The notes: generated from the sequence alone by a model not told the origin. A stretch of DNA of 64,000 nucleotides from Prorocentrum cordatum (GCA_963575745.1 CAUYUJ010019860.1:679116-743115), one strand, 5' to 3'; shown: positions 10,230 to 23,300, numbered from the stretch's first letter. Numbers and translations: made by a program.

Positions 10230-11483
10230 TTTGAGCAGGCAGTCGCCGAGGCAAACGCCCTAAAATTGGCGAGCGGGGCCGATCGCCAGCCGAAGTTGCA
10301 CCATGGAAACCACGCGGCATAATAGGTTGGGCACTTGGTGGCGAGGTGTTTGGCACGCGCGCCATCGCGGACAGGCGGGCGGGCGGACCTTAATGGGCGC
10401 ATCGTTAGGGCGGGACATCTTAGCAGGCGGATGGGCTGCCAGGCAACCGATCGGACGGACACAAACGAGCGGGTCGGGCGGGTCGGGCGGGCAGGCGGGC
10501 CGCGGCGGGGGGGGGTCGGGCAGGCGGGGGGCGCGAGCCAGCCCGAAAGCAAAGCTCTCTTATGGTAACGTCTCCCTGCTCCTGCTCCTGCTCATTCTCC
10601 TCCTCCTCCTCCCCCTCCTCTCCCTCCTCCTCCTCCTCCTCCTCCTCCTCCTCCTCCTCCTCCTGCCAGAGAATCACTTGCTACCGCAAACCCATTGAGA
10701 AGGAGAGCCGATGGCTCCAATGTCGCCACATGGGGCTCCGAGAGGTCCCCACTAGAAGCCCCAGAATGACCCAAGGAGTGCCCTAGAGTGCTCATGGGGC
10801 GCCCCTGGGAGGGACGCGAATGAGACAGATCTGGTCCTGAAGGATCGGCGCGATTGAAATACACCCCGCGGTTGACCGCTGATCTCAGGAATGCCGAGAA
10901 ATACCAACGCGGCCCCAAGGCGGCCCCAAGAAAGCCCAAGCATACTTCCAGATGCCACCACCAGAACCCCAGAGGACCTCAACTCTGCCCCCCGTGTTCC
11001 CCCGACGGGCAGGGGCCTCGTTTGCGTTGCTTTGGGGCGGGGGGGGCTCCTGGAGTGCGGCTTCGGGGTAATAGAGTCGACGCTCCGCGTATCTCAATCA
11101 ACCCTTCCTGAACTGATAGTCTAGGGTGTCGGAAAAATGGAACGCAGAACGAAATCACGACCTGCCGACCGTGATCGCGCAAGCATCTTTAGGGTGGGAG
11201 CTCACTGGTGCCAGGAGAATGGTGAGGAGGACGAGGATGAGGGCGCGAGGGAGGGGTGGCGAGATGAGGTTCGGAGTGCGAGTGCGAGAGTACAGGCGAG
11301 AGGATAGGGATGAGGATGAGGGGAGGATGAAAGCGAGAGGGTAGAGAGGATATGGGAATTGCAAAGATACGGGTATGATGGCGAAAGTTAGATGTTCCAA
11401 CACTCTCTCTGGCCAGCGTCGCACGCGCTGATCCCAGCGCCGTAGTTGATGACGTCGGCGCATCGCGCCACTGGGCTGTGCTG
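10230..11483. other. Intergenic region with a CTC tract
   Basis: A CTC/TCC tract occupies about 10572-10664, and a purine-rich GAGGATGAG stretch lies at 11215-11345. The remainder is GC-rich and I see no supportable gene. It separates the 3' end of the minus gene at 11484 from the recombinase remnant. Confidence 0.5.
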
Positions 11484-14400
11484 TCAGCCCTTGAGCGACG
11501 ACAGCTTCGCCGCCCACTCCACGACGTCCGAGCGCACGTAGCTCATGATGTTCGCCTCGATCATCTCCTTCTTGTAGGTGTTCACGACGCGGCGCAGCTT
11601 CGGCGGCTGACCGTTGCTCGTCCGGTAGGCGTGGACCAACAGCGCAGTGTACTTCGTGGCGAGGGCCATCTTCAATACGTCATTGGCCTCACTGATGGCC
11701 TCGCTGTCTGCCGTGACGTCGAAGGTCTGAGCCCACGACTTCGCCTGCGCCATGGCCTCATTCACCTCATTGATCATCGTCTGGTAGGCACTCCCGTCAA
11801 TAGTCAAGATGGTCTCCTCAACCCGCTGCAAAACTTTCTCGATGCCCACGCCCTCATTCAGCCCCGTGTCCCATGACTGGTCGTAGGAGTCGGTGCCTTT
11901 GGAGAGCGGCTTCAACACATTCGTCTTCTGCTGGAGGGATGCCGTCATCATGTCCGTGCACGCCTGCGCTGCCACATTCATCTCGTCGATCGATGCCTGC
12001 AGGTCCACGTTTAAACTGATCACCTCGCGCGCGAAGCCAGCGGCCTGGATAGACAAGATCGTGGAGCGAATGCCCTGCACGACGCGGACCGCGTTGACCT
12101 CAAGCAGCCGAGACTTGTCGTCGCCCGCCAACCGTAGCCACTCCTCGCGGTGCTGCACGAGCGGGCCCCAGTGCTGGAGCATGGCTGTCACCTTGTTGAG
12201 CTTGGCCGCATGGTCCTCGACCAACCAATCTGTCTCGGCGAGCTTCAGGAGGATGTGCAGGTACGGGGTCACGTCCTTCGGCTCACCGCAGTTCTTGCAA
12301 GCACACTCGTAGATGTGCGAGAAGATGGCGGCGGCGCTGCCCCTGTAGTCCGCCACGCCCTTGCCGCCAGCGGCCAGCACAGAATCGATCACGGGGATCA
12401 CTCCGTTGCGCTTCTCGGGATTGGTCAGGAACTCCTCGGTCATGGACGTCGCAAGCCGCGAGAGGCCCTGGCAGGCGTTGAACTGGTTGATGTCGCGTTC
12501 CCTCCTCTCGATCTGGTCTAACGCTTTCAGCCACAAGGAGAGCTTCTCTGGCAAGCTGGTCTTAGCCATGATGAGCAGCGCCTTCATCTCGGCCAGCCAC
12601 GCAGTCAGTGCGGGGTCAGCCGCGCCGTCGACACCATCGCCAAACACGTAGCAGTCGACGTACTCGCCGATCTTCGCGGCCATCTTGAGCTTGAAATTGT
12701 CGAAGGACCCTGGCCGACAATACGTCACGACATTCGGCAGCATCTCGAGCGCGGCCTTCAGAGACCCAGACTGCGCCACCGCGTTGATGTCCGAGCCAGC
12801 GTCCAGCGTCGACATCGTCTTCATCATCACGGGGAAAAGCTCATTCGTCTTCGGGTAGAACTGGTCGAACTCTTCCTATGCCGAAGCCCACCACGTTGGA
12901 AACAACTCGCTGGGGGGCAGGCCCGCGCATGTCGAGGCTGTCGCGAAGGGCGACGGAGCGGAGGCGAACTGGGCTCCGAGCTGGGCGCGAAAGGATGGCG
13001 GGGGGCTCTATGATGGACGGGTCGGCCATTGGGGCGCGCGCGAGGGGGGGCAGAAACCAATCAATGCACGCCGCCCCAATGGCCGCCCCGTCCACTACCC
13101 AGGCACCCCGCACATCCACACCCCACTCGAGGCCCACCTGGATCCCCTCCGCCCCCAACTCCTCTCCGGTCACTCCCCCCACCCCTCGCCCCCGCCCTCG
13201 CTAGAAACAAATCGCACGGATAAGCTCCTAGCCCCCCCCCGCCCAACTGCCGCACCCCCGACATGCGCGGACAACTGCCCTCGGGCGTTTAACGTGGGCT
13301 TGGCCTTGAGAGCAGTGTAGTGCGTCGAGCGCTTCACGGCCAAGTTCAGGTGGCGCAAGCACACCTTCCCAAGCTCCGACGATCTGGCATCCGTCATTGT
13401 CGTGAGCGCGTCGCTGTACTCCAGGCACATGGGGTCTGCGATGCACAGCAGCGCTTTCAAGCACGTAGTCATCGACGAAACGAGCTCGTCGAAGGTCTCA
13501 TCGTCAGGGCACTTGTCGTCGAGCCAGTCGAGGCACGTGCTGCAGAACGCGACAAGCTTGGACTGCCCGCCCCTGCCAGCCTGGATGTGGTAGGCCAGCG
13601 CCTCCGAAAAGAACCCTTCGCAACTGGACATCTTGTCCGAGACGCTACCGTCGCAAGTGATGACCCTTGGGCGCGTCGGCTTGAACTTGTAGTCAACGTT
13701 GCCATCTGGATGACTCACCTCCCATGGCGCGATGATGTAAAAGAAATCGTTCATGTCCATGTCGGGCAACGTGATCGTCTCTGTAACCTTCGAGGCAACG
13801 CCAGGGGGTCGGCGTCCGAATCGAAAGCTCGGCTGGGCCCGCGGAGCGGAGATGAACACCGCCCTGCGCGCTCGACCGATTGCTGCCTATGACCCACCCC
13901 CAGCGTGAACCACTGACCTTCAGCTTCAGCACGTCCATCTTCCACTTGCTCGGCATATCCTCGTCGCCCTTCTCGATGGCACAGAGGAGGTCCTCGAGCT
14001 TTTGCTTCGGCACGGTCGCGATGGGCTTCTCGACGAGCCCGCAGATCGCGTCGCAGACCGAGATGTGCTCACGTAGTTTGTCCGCTGTCTCTGAATCTTG
14101 CACCGTGGGATTCGACTCCATGATGGTCGCATGCGACTCCTTGGCCCAGCGAAGTTCGCGGCCCATGGCGACGCCTGACCAGCACCTGTTCACGTCCAGA
14201 GCGGCAATGCGACGATCGACGAGCTCCTCCACTTCGGACTGCTTTGCCTCGGACACCGCCGACTTGGCTGTGCGGGGCTTCGCTCCTGGGGTCCTCGGCA
14301 CACCGCGGCCACCCTCGCCCGTGAAGACGGTCCGCGAGCAGGCCATCGCCGTCGGGTTCAGCATCGGGCCAACCGAAACAGCAACAGCTCCACCAAGCTG

Positions 14401-15648
14401 CGACCCAGCAGCCGCTTGGGCACCGCTCGGGCTGCCGAACTGGCTCGAGTCGTGCTCCTCGGCAAGCTGGCGCGCCACCTTGAGCTCCTCTTGCGCCTTC
14501 CTGTAGGCATCCCCCTTCAACCTCAAGGACTCCAAGGTATGATTCTCCGTGCGCGCCTTCACGCAGACGGTCTTCATCTTGCTCTCCTGCGCAATTGCCT
14601 TAGAGGGGTCCACTGCGCAACTCGCGCAAGGATGCCCGACAGCGCCCCTGGCCCCGATCGCCACCCCCATCCCCTGAACGAAGGGGGGGATGGGGAAGGG
14701 AGGAGCGGGCGGAGTAAGAGGGGGGGACAAGGTGACGAGGGAGGAGGGTGGGGAGGACTAGGACGACAAGAAAGATATGGAAGAGGGTCAAGAGAATATG
14801 CACCAGCAATTAGCAGGGCCAGGTCCAGAAGGGGGAGGAGGATGAGCGGCGGGAGAAATGCCCAACAACCAACACGGCTGGCTGAGGAACGATAAAGAAG
14901 GCAGAGGGGGCGAAGGCCGCTGTCGGACACTTAAGCGTGAGTGGCCCAGTGTTCCACCGCACCGATCCTTCTTCACGTACGCGAACGTGCCCGCAGACTG
15001 CGCCTCGAACATCTGCTGGGACGGCACCATCTTGTGCGCGGCCATCTTGGCGACGACTTGGGTGGCCACGTCGTACTCCAGGTACGGGCGGTTCGGGCTG
15101 GGTATCAAGATGCCTTTGTAGCAGTTCCCCTCGTGGTCGGGCAGGTCCTGCAGCTTGATGCCCAGCTTCTCGGGGTCATCGTGGAGCACGTCTGCCACGA
15201 GCTGCGCGCGACTCAAGCCGACCATCGGCTTCACGACCGAGACGATGAACTCTGTCCCCTCGTCGACGGACGTCGGGAAGAACTGCCCGCGCTCGCCCGC
15301 CTCGGTTCGCTTGGCTTCCTCCCAGCAGTCGTGGATGTGCGAATCCTCGTCCTGCACGCCCAGTTGGACTACCTCCAAGGAGCCGAACTGGGTGAAGCCC
15401 TTGGAATACCTGTCGAAGCAGGCGGTGCAGGACGGCACCGTCGTGTCCCTCATCTTCTGCTCGGTGTCGGTGCAACCACACGTGCCGCACTCGAAAGCGG
15501 ACGAGAACGCAGCCAACGAGAGCTGGGGTTGGGAGTGCACGTCGTCCCCATCGCCGCCGCCGTTGCCACTCTTCTTGCGCTTGCGGGCGGCTCCGACTGC
15601 CCTCGGCAACGGTGGTTGAGTGTCGGCCTTCTGGCCGCGCTTGCCCAT
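11484..15648 (-). CDS. Four-exon gene, protein of about 1089 residues, function unknown
   Basis: Exons (minus strand) are 15648 to about 14977, about 14598 to 13918, 13787-13263 and 12875-11484. The second intron is exact: AAG|GTCAGT donor, CGAAG|GTTACAG acceptor, codon boundary kept. The third uses CAT|GTCGGG and CATAG|GAAGAG, also in frame. The first junction is the best frame-compatible guess (TAC|GTGAAG to CTAAG|GC). The protein starts MGKRGQKAD, has a basic nuclear-localisation-like stretch near residues 20-26, and a Cys cluster C54-x2-C57-x-C59 then C74-x2-C77 that could bind zinc. The rest is mostly predicted-helical, ending AAKLSSLKG. I do not recognise the family. A DinoSL relic lies about 90 bases upstream of the ATG, suggesting an ancient retroposed copy that later gained introns. 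Confidence 0.75.
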
Positions 15649-15740
15649 GGCAAGGTCGCTAGAGAGAGTGACGGTGTGTCAGTGCTCACACTGGGCCCGT
15701 CGAACTACAAACAGGAATGTGCTCGAATCCTGTCGCGAAT

Positions 15741-15755
15741 TTGAGCCAAAATGGC
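15741..15755 (-). promoter_or_regulatory. Spliced-leader (DinoSL) relic upstream of the four-exon gene
   Basis: On the minus strand this reads GCCATTTTGGCTCAA, fifteen consecutive bases of the conserved dinoflagellate spliced leader, followed by A instead of the final G. It lies about 90 bases before the ATG at 15648, in the sense orientation. Such genomic relics are known to arise when trans-spliced mRNAs are reverse-transcribed and reinserted. Confidence 0.75.
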
Positions 15756-17911
15756 ACTGTGGGGCAACTGAGGGTGAATGGGGATCACAACATGGGCCGA
15801 CCAATGGGGAGGGCGGCGGTCGCCTGTCTGGAACGGCCACTACAGCGCCACCGACCGCACAGCGAGAACCCCAGGTCTCGTCGGACGGCCCATCGATGCA
15901 ACGCAGGGCGGGGAGGCGGGAGAACGGCGAGCGATGGGATAAACACAGAGTGGCCGTTTGTTAGCGGAGCTCCTTATAGGGCAACGAGCTGTGCGGGAGG
16001 TGCGCCACCTTGCACGCGGCCTCACATGTGAGCCATGCCATTGGAACATTCGGTGGAACTATATATAAGGACAGTATTCCCCTTCGGGAGCGGGGGCGCT
16101 CCTCCGCCCACCCCCGTCCCCCTGGGTCTGGACGAAGGGCCCCACCAGATGTAATGGGGTAGTTGGTGGCCCAATATGGCTCCGAGAGGGGCCCCGATGG
16201 CCAGAGATGGTCTCCAGAGGATCGAGCGCGATAGCCCACGATTGCTCCAGGTACTTTCGAAAGTGTCCCCAAGAGGCCCAATGCCATTCCAAATGTGGCT
16301 CCAACTAGGCACGGGGCCACCCAAGAGATACACAGAACGGGCAAAAGGTCGTACAGAAGACCAGGTGATACTCGATGGTTCGACTCCGATCGACTCAGGT
16401 GGCTTCGAGATGGCCCCAATAAAACCCAGGAGGACACTTGAGAGGCACAAGAAAGCGCACAGGGCGGCTCCAAGGGCGTCCAGGAGCGCCCTGAGATCAC
16501 CCCAAAGTAGCCCACAATAGTGGATAATTCGAGCCCTACTGTTGAGGGGGAGGAAGCACAACTCCTGGTTTGATCGGCTGTCCCCGAGTGAACCCCAGAG
16601 CCCTTGACATTGCACCGAGAGGACACCAATATGGCCCCACGAGAACCACGAGAGAATGCACAAGACGTCCGTACTAAAAAATTATGTGTTCCAAGAGGTT
16701 ATCCGAGACTTACTTCGACCTTTGATGCCCATCTTATTAGCTATGCGATGGGCAAGATAGCAACTCGTCCATGCAACTCACTTGGGCATCGTATCTGGAT
16801 GGGTTGGCGGGGGCGCCCAAAGCTGGTAGGGAGGGTGCCCAACGCGCGCATGACACCAGCCTGGTCCTCAACCGCCTCCTCTCCACCGTTCCTTCAGTTA
16901 ACCCTCCTCCACTCCCAAGTCGGTTCCTTACCACCGATCCCCGCTCATCCTTCCGCCCTTCGACCTCCTCCCTCCACCTCTCCTAGCCTCACCCCCTCAT
17001 CTCCACCCGCACCCTCTTCCAGCGCGAGCGCAGTGCACGCGCGGGGCGCGGGCCTGCTGCGACCGCCGCGCGGACGTCGTCCACGGTGGCGGCGCCCGCG
17101 TGGCGAGGCAGGCGCGGGCGGGCAAGACAGACGCAAGCGGAGGATGACGACGACGCCGATTGTGACGACGCTACCACGCTCGAGGACGACCCGAGAGGAG
17201 GTTGCGAGGACCTAGCGAAGGACGGAATGGACGAACGAGTTGTGCAAGTGCCGATAAGAGGGAACTCAGTAAGGTGGAGGGGAGAGGACAGTAAATTACT
17301 ATATGACGAAGCGGTGGAAGAGGGGGAGCAGGCGGAGGCACGTTCAACCACACAAACATGGTAGCAGAGCGGCGAACGGATGAGGCGAATGTGAGGAAGA
17401 ACTTTACTAAATGGAGGAGGTGGAGGAGGGAGGGAAGAGGACGGGCGATGAGGATCGGCAAGATGAGTGGCGGTGGAGGGCGAGAAAGAGGGGGCAGGGG
17501 GGGACGGGGAAGGGAATCGCGAGAAGGAGAAGGAGGGGGGCGGGCTTGTAATGGAGGACGGTTGGCTTTCAGCGGCATCTAGCCGCGACCCCTCGACGCG
17601 CAGCACGGTCGCGCCAGGAGGCGTCGCACGAGTCAGGCGGCCACTCGACCGCACACCCCAGACTGCGTCAAGCGACGCTCGAAGCAAGAAATTGTTCACA
17701 CTTGCGCGCCGATGGTGCGCCATCAACGAAGATGCACGCGAAAATCCACATGCGAGGACTCACATAAAAGGGCGCAGCTGCCTCATCATAACATTCATCC
17801 CGCCCCCTTCCCTCATCATTGGCGTGGTCATTGACCCCCCCGTCATCATCGTCGTCCCCCTCTCTGTCATCATTGAGGCGCTGCTGCCTTGGCAACTGCA
17901 CCAGCGACTCG
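15756..17911. other. Intergenic region, no supportable gene
   Basis: 16100-16660 has diverged GGCTCCGAGAGGGGCCCC-type repeats like those of the first 6 kb. 16110-16145 shares CCCCTGGGTCTGRACGAA with 28848-28870. 16860-17560 is C/T-rich then G/A-rich. Frames on both strands are low-complexity and unconvincing. Confidence 0.5.
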
Positions 17912-18901
17912 CTATTGCTCCGTGCCCTCGGGGTCACGCACAACCTGGCTGGCAGATGCAAGTTGGTGGCCGAGCTGGTCAAACACGCAGCCATGCGAAT
18001 CGTCGGCCACGTCAATCCAGCCCCGTCTCTCAAGCGCCAGGGCGGCCGCACTCTCGCTGTAACCGCTCGGGGCTGGTCCGCCAAAACTTGGCTTCAAGAT
18101 CCAACGACGCTTGCTCTGAGGAGGCACGATTTGCCCGAACGCTGGGTCCGAGCTTTTCGCAGGCGTCTCCGAGGCGGGCGAAGTGACACCAAACTTTGCG
18201 GGCGTCTTCGCACCAACGCTGCTGTCGAGACGGCTGGCATGCTCGGCTGACATCGGCAGATCTGCCTGAGCCCCCCTCTTCCTCTGAGGGCTATCCTCAA
18301 CTAAAACGCAAACTGCATGTGTGTCGGCCTCTGGGACCGCACGCTTCGGCGCCGACGGCTCTGGCGGCGTGTTGGCCACCGCACTCGCCGCGGCGCCCGC
18401 GGCAACCTCGGCGCAAGATGCCCCCGGCGGTCCCCCCTCAGGGTCGCCATCGGCAGCGCCCGAGCCACGCTTCGGAGGAGCAATCCACCCAGAAGGCGCC
18501 AGTTGGCCAAGGTGCGGCCGAACTTCCTCGGCGCCCTCGTCAGCTGGCAGGCAGGCCCGCGGCGCAACGCCGTTCTCGGCGTCATAGCACGCTTGCTCTG
18601 CTCGCCAGCCCGAGTCGAAATGTGACAGCTCCTGGGCGCTCAAAGACAAAGGGGGCTTAAAATTGTTGTGCTCATCCTCTGGCCCAGCCTGCTTGTCGCC
18701 GTCTGTCTCCTGACGGTGGCCCTCCGAGCAAACAGAAGAAACTTCGGTCGGCGCGGGCGGGTCGGAGTACTGAGGTCCAATGATGAGGATAGTACAAGGG
18801 ATCGTTGCCTCGACCCGTTGCTCGTAGCTCGTGGGTTTGGTGGGGTCTGTGACAACTAGGTTGAGGCTCCCCGTCAACTGGAACTCCATTGGCGCCAGCA
18901 C
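17912..18901 (-). CDS. Hypothetical protein, about 329 residues
   Basis: One uninterrupted frame starting MLAPMEFQLTGSLNL. Composition is balanced and unlike the repeat frames nearby. The middle (about residues 60-200) is acidic and Pro/Ala/Ser-rich, probably disordered. The last 80 residues look folded, including ALERRGWIDVADDSHGCVFD. That segment faintly recalls the N-terminal region of tubulin-tyrosine-ligase-like proteins, but I see no ATP-grasp core and do not assign it. The frame may be only the first exon. A degenerate DinoSL relic sits about 55 bases upstream in the correct orientation, which supports this start. Confidence 0.5.
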   Translation of the reverse strand: MLAPMEFQLTGSLNLVVTDPTKPTSYEQRVEATIPCTILIIGPQYSDPPAPTEVSSVCSEGHRQETDGDKQAGPEDEHNNFKPPLSLSAQELSHFDSGWRAEQACYDAENGVAPRACLPADEGAEEVRPHLGQLAPSGWIAPPKRGSGAADGDPEGGPPGASCAEVAAGAAASAVANTPPEPSAPKRAVPEADTHAVCVLVEDSPQRKRGAQADLPMSAEHASRLDSSVGAKTPAKFGVTSPASETPAKSSDPAFGQIVPPQSKRRWILKPSFGGPAPSGYSESAAALALERRGWIDVADDSHGCVFDQLGHQLASASQVVRDPEGTEQ

Positions 18902-18953
18902 AGTTCACCTGACAATGGTACGCCTTCGAAATGCGCGCGTGCTACAACTAGCT

Positions 18954-18969
18954 TGGACCAGATGGCGGC
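18954..18969 (-). promoter_or_regulatory. Possible degenerate DinoSL relic
   Basis: On the minus strand the sequence reads GCCATCTGGTCCAAG. Against the leader it needs one gap and three substitutions. It lies 53 to 68 bases upstream of the ATG at 18901 in sense orientation. By itself it is weak; the position is what makes it worth noting. Confidence 0.35.
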
Positions 18970-19087
18970 TCTGACCACGAGGATAGAATGCACATGACAG
19001 GGGCAATGCGTAATTGTGGCGGTGCGTTTTGCAGTGAATGAGCAGCGCCGAGTGGTGATGGTATTTGATTTCTGTAGAATTTCATGC

Positions 19088-20330
19088 GTTAGCCAGCGTG
19101 GGCCCCAAAGGGCCCATTATTGCAACAGGCGCGGTGCAGTATACGTGGTGCTGTGTATGCGATGCAACCGTGTAATGCAAACTTTGCGGTGCAATTCAAC
19201 GTGCTGCTATAGATGAGATGCAACCTATGTGTTCCAGTAAGTGCAGCGCCTTTGTGGTGCAATGTATGCCGTGCGACCTACGTAGTGCAATATACGCGGT
19301 ACAACCTATGTGGTACAATGTATGCGGTGCATCCGACGTAATGCAGCTTATGCTGTGCACTCTACGTGGTTCAGTGTATGATATGCACCCGATGTAATGC
19401 AATATTTGCGGTACGTTCTATATGGTAATAATGTATGCCATGCACCCTGTGCGTTGCAGCTCATGCTTTGCACTCTGCGGTGCAATGTAGGCGTTGCAGC
19501 CTACGTGATGCAATTTGTGTGCGGTGTGCGTACGAGAGGCAACCTGTGTGTTGCAATGCGTGTGGTGCAGTCTATGTGGTGCCATCTGTGCGATGCAGCC
19601 TATGCAATGCAGTCTACGCGGTGCCATCTACGTGGTGCAATGCTCGCGACGCAACCTATGAAATGCAACCCACGCGTGGTGCAATGCACGCGGCGCAACC
19701 CATGTAGTGAAACCCGTTGGGTGCAGCATGCGCGGTGCAGTGTAAGTGGTGCAACATACGTGACGCAGCCGACGCGGTGCAGTCTGCGCGGTGCAATGCA
19801 TGCGACGCAGACCGCGCTATGCAATATACGCGGTGCAATGCGTGCGATGCGGCGGGCGGCGGCGGGCGGCGACGGGCGGCGCGGGCGGCGACGGGCGGAG
19901 ATGGCGGCGACTGGCGGCGACGGTGGCGGGCGGCGGCGGGCTGCGACGGGCGGCGCGGGCGGCGACGGGCGGGGGCGGCGGCGGCGGGTGGCGGCGGCGA
20001 CGGGCGGCGACGGGCTGCGACGGGCGGCGCGGCTGCGATTTTGCTGCGATGACCCCGAGGCGACGGCGGCGGGCGGCGACGGACGGCGCGGGCGGCGACA
20101 GGCGGCGGGGCTGCGACGGGCGGCGACGGCGGCGGGCGGCGGCGGGCGGCGACGGACAGCGCGAGCAGCTACGGGCGGGGATGGCGGCTGCGGGCGGCGG
20201 CGGCGACGGGCGGCGACGGGCGGCGGCGGGCGGCGCGGCCGCGATTTTGCTGGGGGGCGGGGGGCGAGATGGCCAACGCAAACACGAACCCCTACATTCA
20301 AGTACTTGCCCGAACAAGAATTCGGGCGGC
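19088..20330 (+). repeat. Composite satellite, copy A
   Basis: The unit starts with the leader GTTAGCCAGCGTGG at 19088. It continues as a degenerate 14-bp satellite (about 19130-19850) alternating TGCAATGTATGCGG-like and TGCAACCTATGTGG-like units. It then switches to a GGC/GAC repeat (about 19855-20260; 9-bp word GCGGCGACG) and ends with GCGATTTTGC and a CAAGTA.TTG stretch. Copy B at 27326-28580 has the same parts in the same order and orientation. Open frames here come from the simple base composition. Confidence 0.85.
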
Positions 20331-23300
20331 GGCGGCGCGCGGCGCTGCAGGCGGGCGCAGCGATTGCGCAGACAGCGGTGGCACGATTCCCCTTGGCGAA
20401 GGAGACGGGGCGGCGCTCGCCCCAATAGCGGCGCGCGTTGCGCCGCTGCCCCTGGGGCGATGCGCCGCGGGCCCGCGCGCTTCCACGCGCGGCGCGCTTG
20501 CGCGCGCCCCCCGAGCTCTGAGCGCAACGGCTGCAGCGCAGCGCCCTGCCCATGCCCGATGGAAAAAAACGCACGTCGCCCTGGCAGCGCGCGCCAATCC
20601 TTGCCGCGCGCCGCAATTCCGACGCCGCGCTGGCGCGCGCCACCGCCCCCCCCCCCCCCTCGCCCCGCCCTTTTCTGCCCCGCCGCCGCCGCCGCGCGCG
20701 CTGGCGTCGAACCGCGAAGCCCAGCCCAGCGCCGAACGCCGCTGGCGTTGGCCCCCGCCACCACCACGCACGTACGCGCGCGCATATATGCGCCACGCCC
20801 AAGGACCGCAGCGCTGCGCGCCCGTCAGTGGCGCCCGCCGCGCCAACCACCATGCAATAATATTGCACTTGCGCGCCCGCTCCCTTCCACTGCTCGCTGA
20901 CCCAGCAGCGCCAGATCGCCGAACTCGGCGCCCGCCGCAACGGGCCACCACTGCGCGCGCGGGCCATGCAGTCCGAGAGCGCGGCGCCTGGAGGCAGGAG
21001 CAGATGCCGAAATGCGTTGGCCGCGAAGCGGGCGCGAACTTCGACTTCGAATCAGCGGAACACGCCGCGCCCGAAACTTCGCGCATTGCGTCGCCCAGCG
21101 TCGCGACCTGCTGACCCGCCGCACGCGCGCCTGCATCCATGGCCATGAACCGCGGGCCCCGCCCGCTTGCGAACACCGCGCTCTGCGACTTGGGGGGGGG
21201 GGGGGGAGGGCAAACACCGCGCCTGCAATTGCTTCGGCCCCGCGCGATCGGCGCGCGCGCGGCCAAGAGCCCCGCGCCCCCATGCCGCAGGCGCAGGCCA
21301 GCTGCTGAAGACCCCGTGCCGTGGGACGCGGGCGCAGATCCCAACGCCGCGGGCGAGCGCGCCCGCGCTCGCGGCCGAACGCGGGCCCGACCCCTCAGGC
21401 CCTGGCATTCAGTTGCGAATGCACCAGCACTCCGCGGAATCGCCAGCGGGCGGGGGGTAGACGCGAGGCGCGACAAGCCGCGGGCGACACCCGCGCCGAA
21501 GCGAAGCGGACCGACGATTGCCAGGAGCCCGACGCGCCAGGCCAATGGCAAAATCCACAGTGCCACTTGCGATGGGCCCCCTGCAGCTCGAATGCGCGAG
21601 CCCCCCAGCGCGGTGACCCTGGTAGAACGCAGCTGCGCCCGAGTCTCGCGCCCGCTGCGCGCGCGACGCCCAGCGCCGCGCGGCCGAAGCCGCGGCCGCG
21701 GGCCTGCCCCCCGCGCGTTCGGATCCCGATGCGCCCAGGCGAGGGTCCGTCGGCCCGCGTCGCCCCCCCTCGCCCGCGGGGCAGGCACTTGCGCGGCGCG
21801 GGCAGGGGGCAAGATCAGCACGGGGAGACGCGCGACTCGCAGCGCCAACCAAGTAGCCGAGTCACATCACCAACTGCAGCGGGCCACGATCGCGCACGCA
21901 GCGGCAGCGGCGCCGACCTCCGCGACCTACGCCCCAATCGTGCGCGCCCGCGACCGCGCGCTTTGCGCAGTCGGCCGCTAAGCCGAACGCCCCAAATCGC
22001 CAGCCACGGGAACCGTTGCTCAGCCGCGCGCCAGGCGACGGGGCCAACCCCGCGCCGCGCGCGCCGCTGCCGCCCCTTCCACCGCGGCCGCCAGCTTGCC
22101 CGAAGCAAAACGCCCTTCTGCAAGCGCCCTGTTGCAACTTGGCATCGGGCACCAGGCAGCGGGTGTTTGAGCGGGCCCAGCGGTTCTCTTGCGAGCTGGC
22201 GCGGCACGGGCTGTTGCCCCGCAGCGCCCCCCCCCCCCGTCTTGCCGCATCCTCGCCCGCCCGCCCGCCCCGCGCGCGCGCCACCGCCGTTCGCGCGCGC
22301 GCAACGCACGCGCGTGCGCGCGCGTGCCCCGCCACCACCACCACCGTCACCCCGCCCATCCACCGCTGCCGCCGCCGTCGGCGCCACCGCGCCAGATGGT
22401 GCCGCGCCCAGCGGCGTCGCTGCTTGCATTGGGGGCGCCGTCGGGGCCACAGGGGAAGCGCCCCTACAAGAGGGGCGCATGTAGCCGAGCGCAGCGACGC
22501 TGGCGAGTGGAAAGGAAGGTGCGCTCTCGCGCCGCTTGCCCACCGCGGCGCACGGTGAAGGCCCGACGCCGCAGCGCGCGACCAGCAGCCCGCGCTGTCG
22601 CCGTTAGGCCCGCAGCGCGCCTGGCAGACAATGGTGAACGCAGCCTGCCGCAATGCAGAAGGCGAGTGAAATTGCGAATGGCACCCTGCGCGCTGGGGGG
22701 GGGGGGGGCGGCAAATGCCATCGCGCGCACATGCCCAACCTTTCGAACGGCGAAATTCTCCCAGGCGCGACAGGCCACGGTTGAGCGGGGTGTGTACATT
22801 TTCGATAAAACCCACCTGAAAACGCAGGTTTCACCGCGCCTGGTAAAAACGAAAATTCTCGCATCGCCAGCCCGCGCCACTGTGCCCGCGCGCGCCAGTA
22901 GAATACGATGGCGGGCATCGCGCGCCCGCTGCCCCAGCGCGAACTTAGCGCGGGCGCCCCCCAGCCCGCGGGCTGCCCCGACCCGCGGCGTACCCGCCCG
23001 CGGGAGGGCGGGGGGCGGGGCGGGCCACTGAATACCCGCGGCCGCCGAGGTACCTCCCAAAGTACATCCCGAAGTACATGCCGATTTTTTAGCCGCGCGC
23101 TTGAACATCGCACTGGCGCGGCAAAGTACATGCGCAAGTACCCTCCGAAATTGAAATACCTACGCAAGTACCTACCAAGGTACCTGCCAAAGTACCGTCG
23201 CATTGGAAAAGTACATCCCAAAGTACCTACGCAGGTACCGTCGGATTGAAAAAGTACCTACCGAAGTACCGTCGGACGGGAAAAGTACCTCCCGAAGTAC

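Noticed and set aside
13888-13960. Open frame running across the intron at 13788-13917 of the four-exon gene
   Set aside because: A clear GTCAGT donor and an AAG|G acceptor restore the downstream frame, so the read-through is fortuitous.
15705-15732. GTGCTCGAATCC as a tRNA T-loop
   Set aside because: No A-box or cloverleaf could be built around it.
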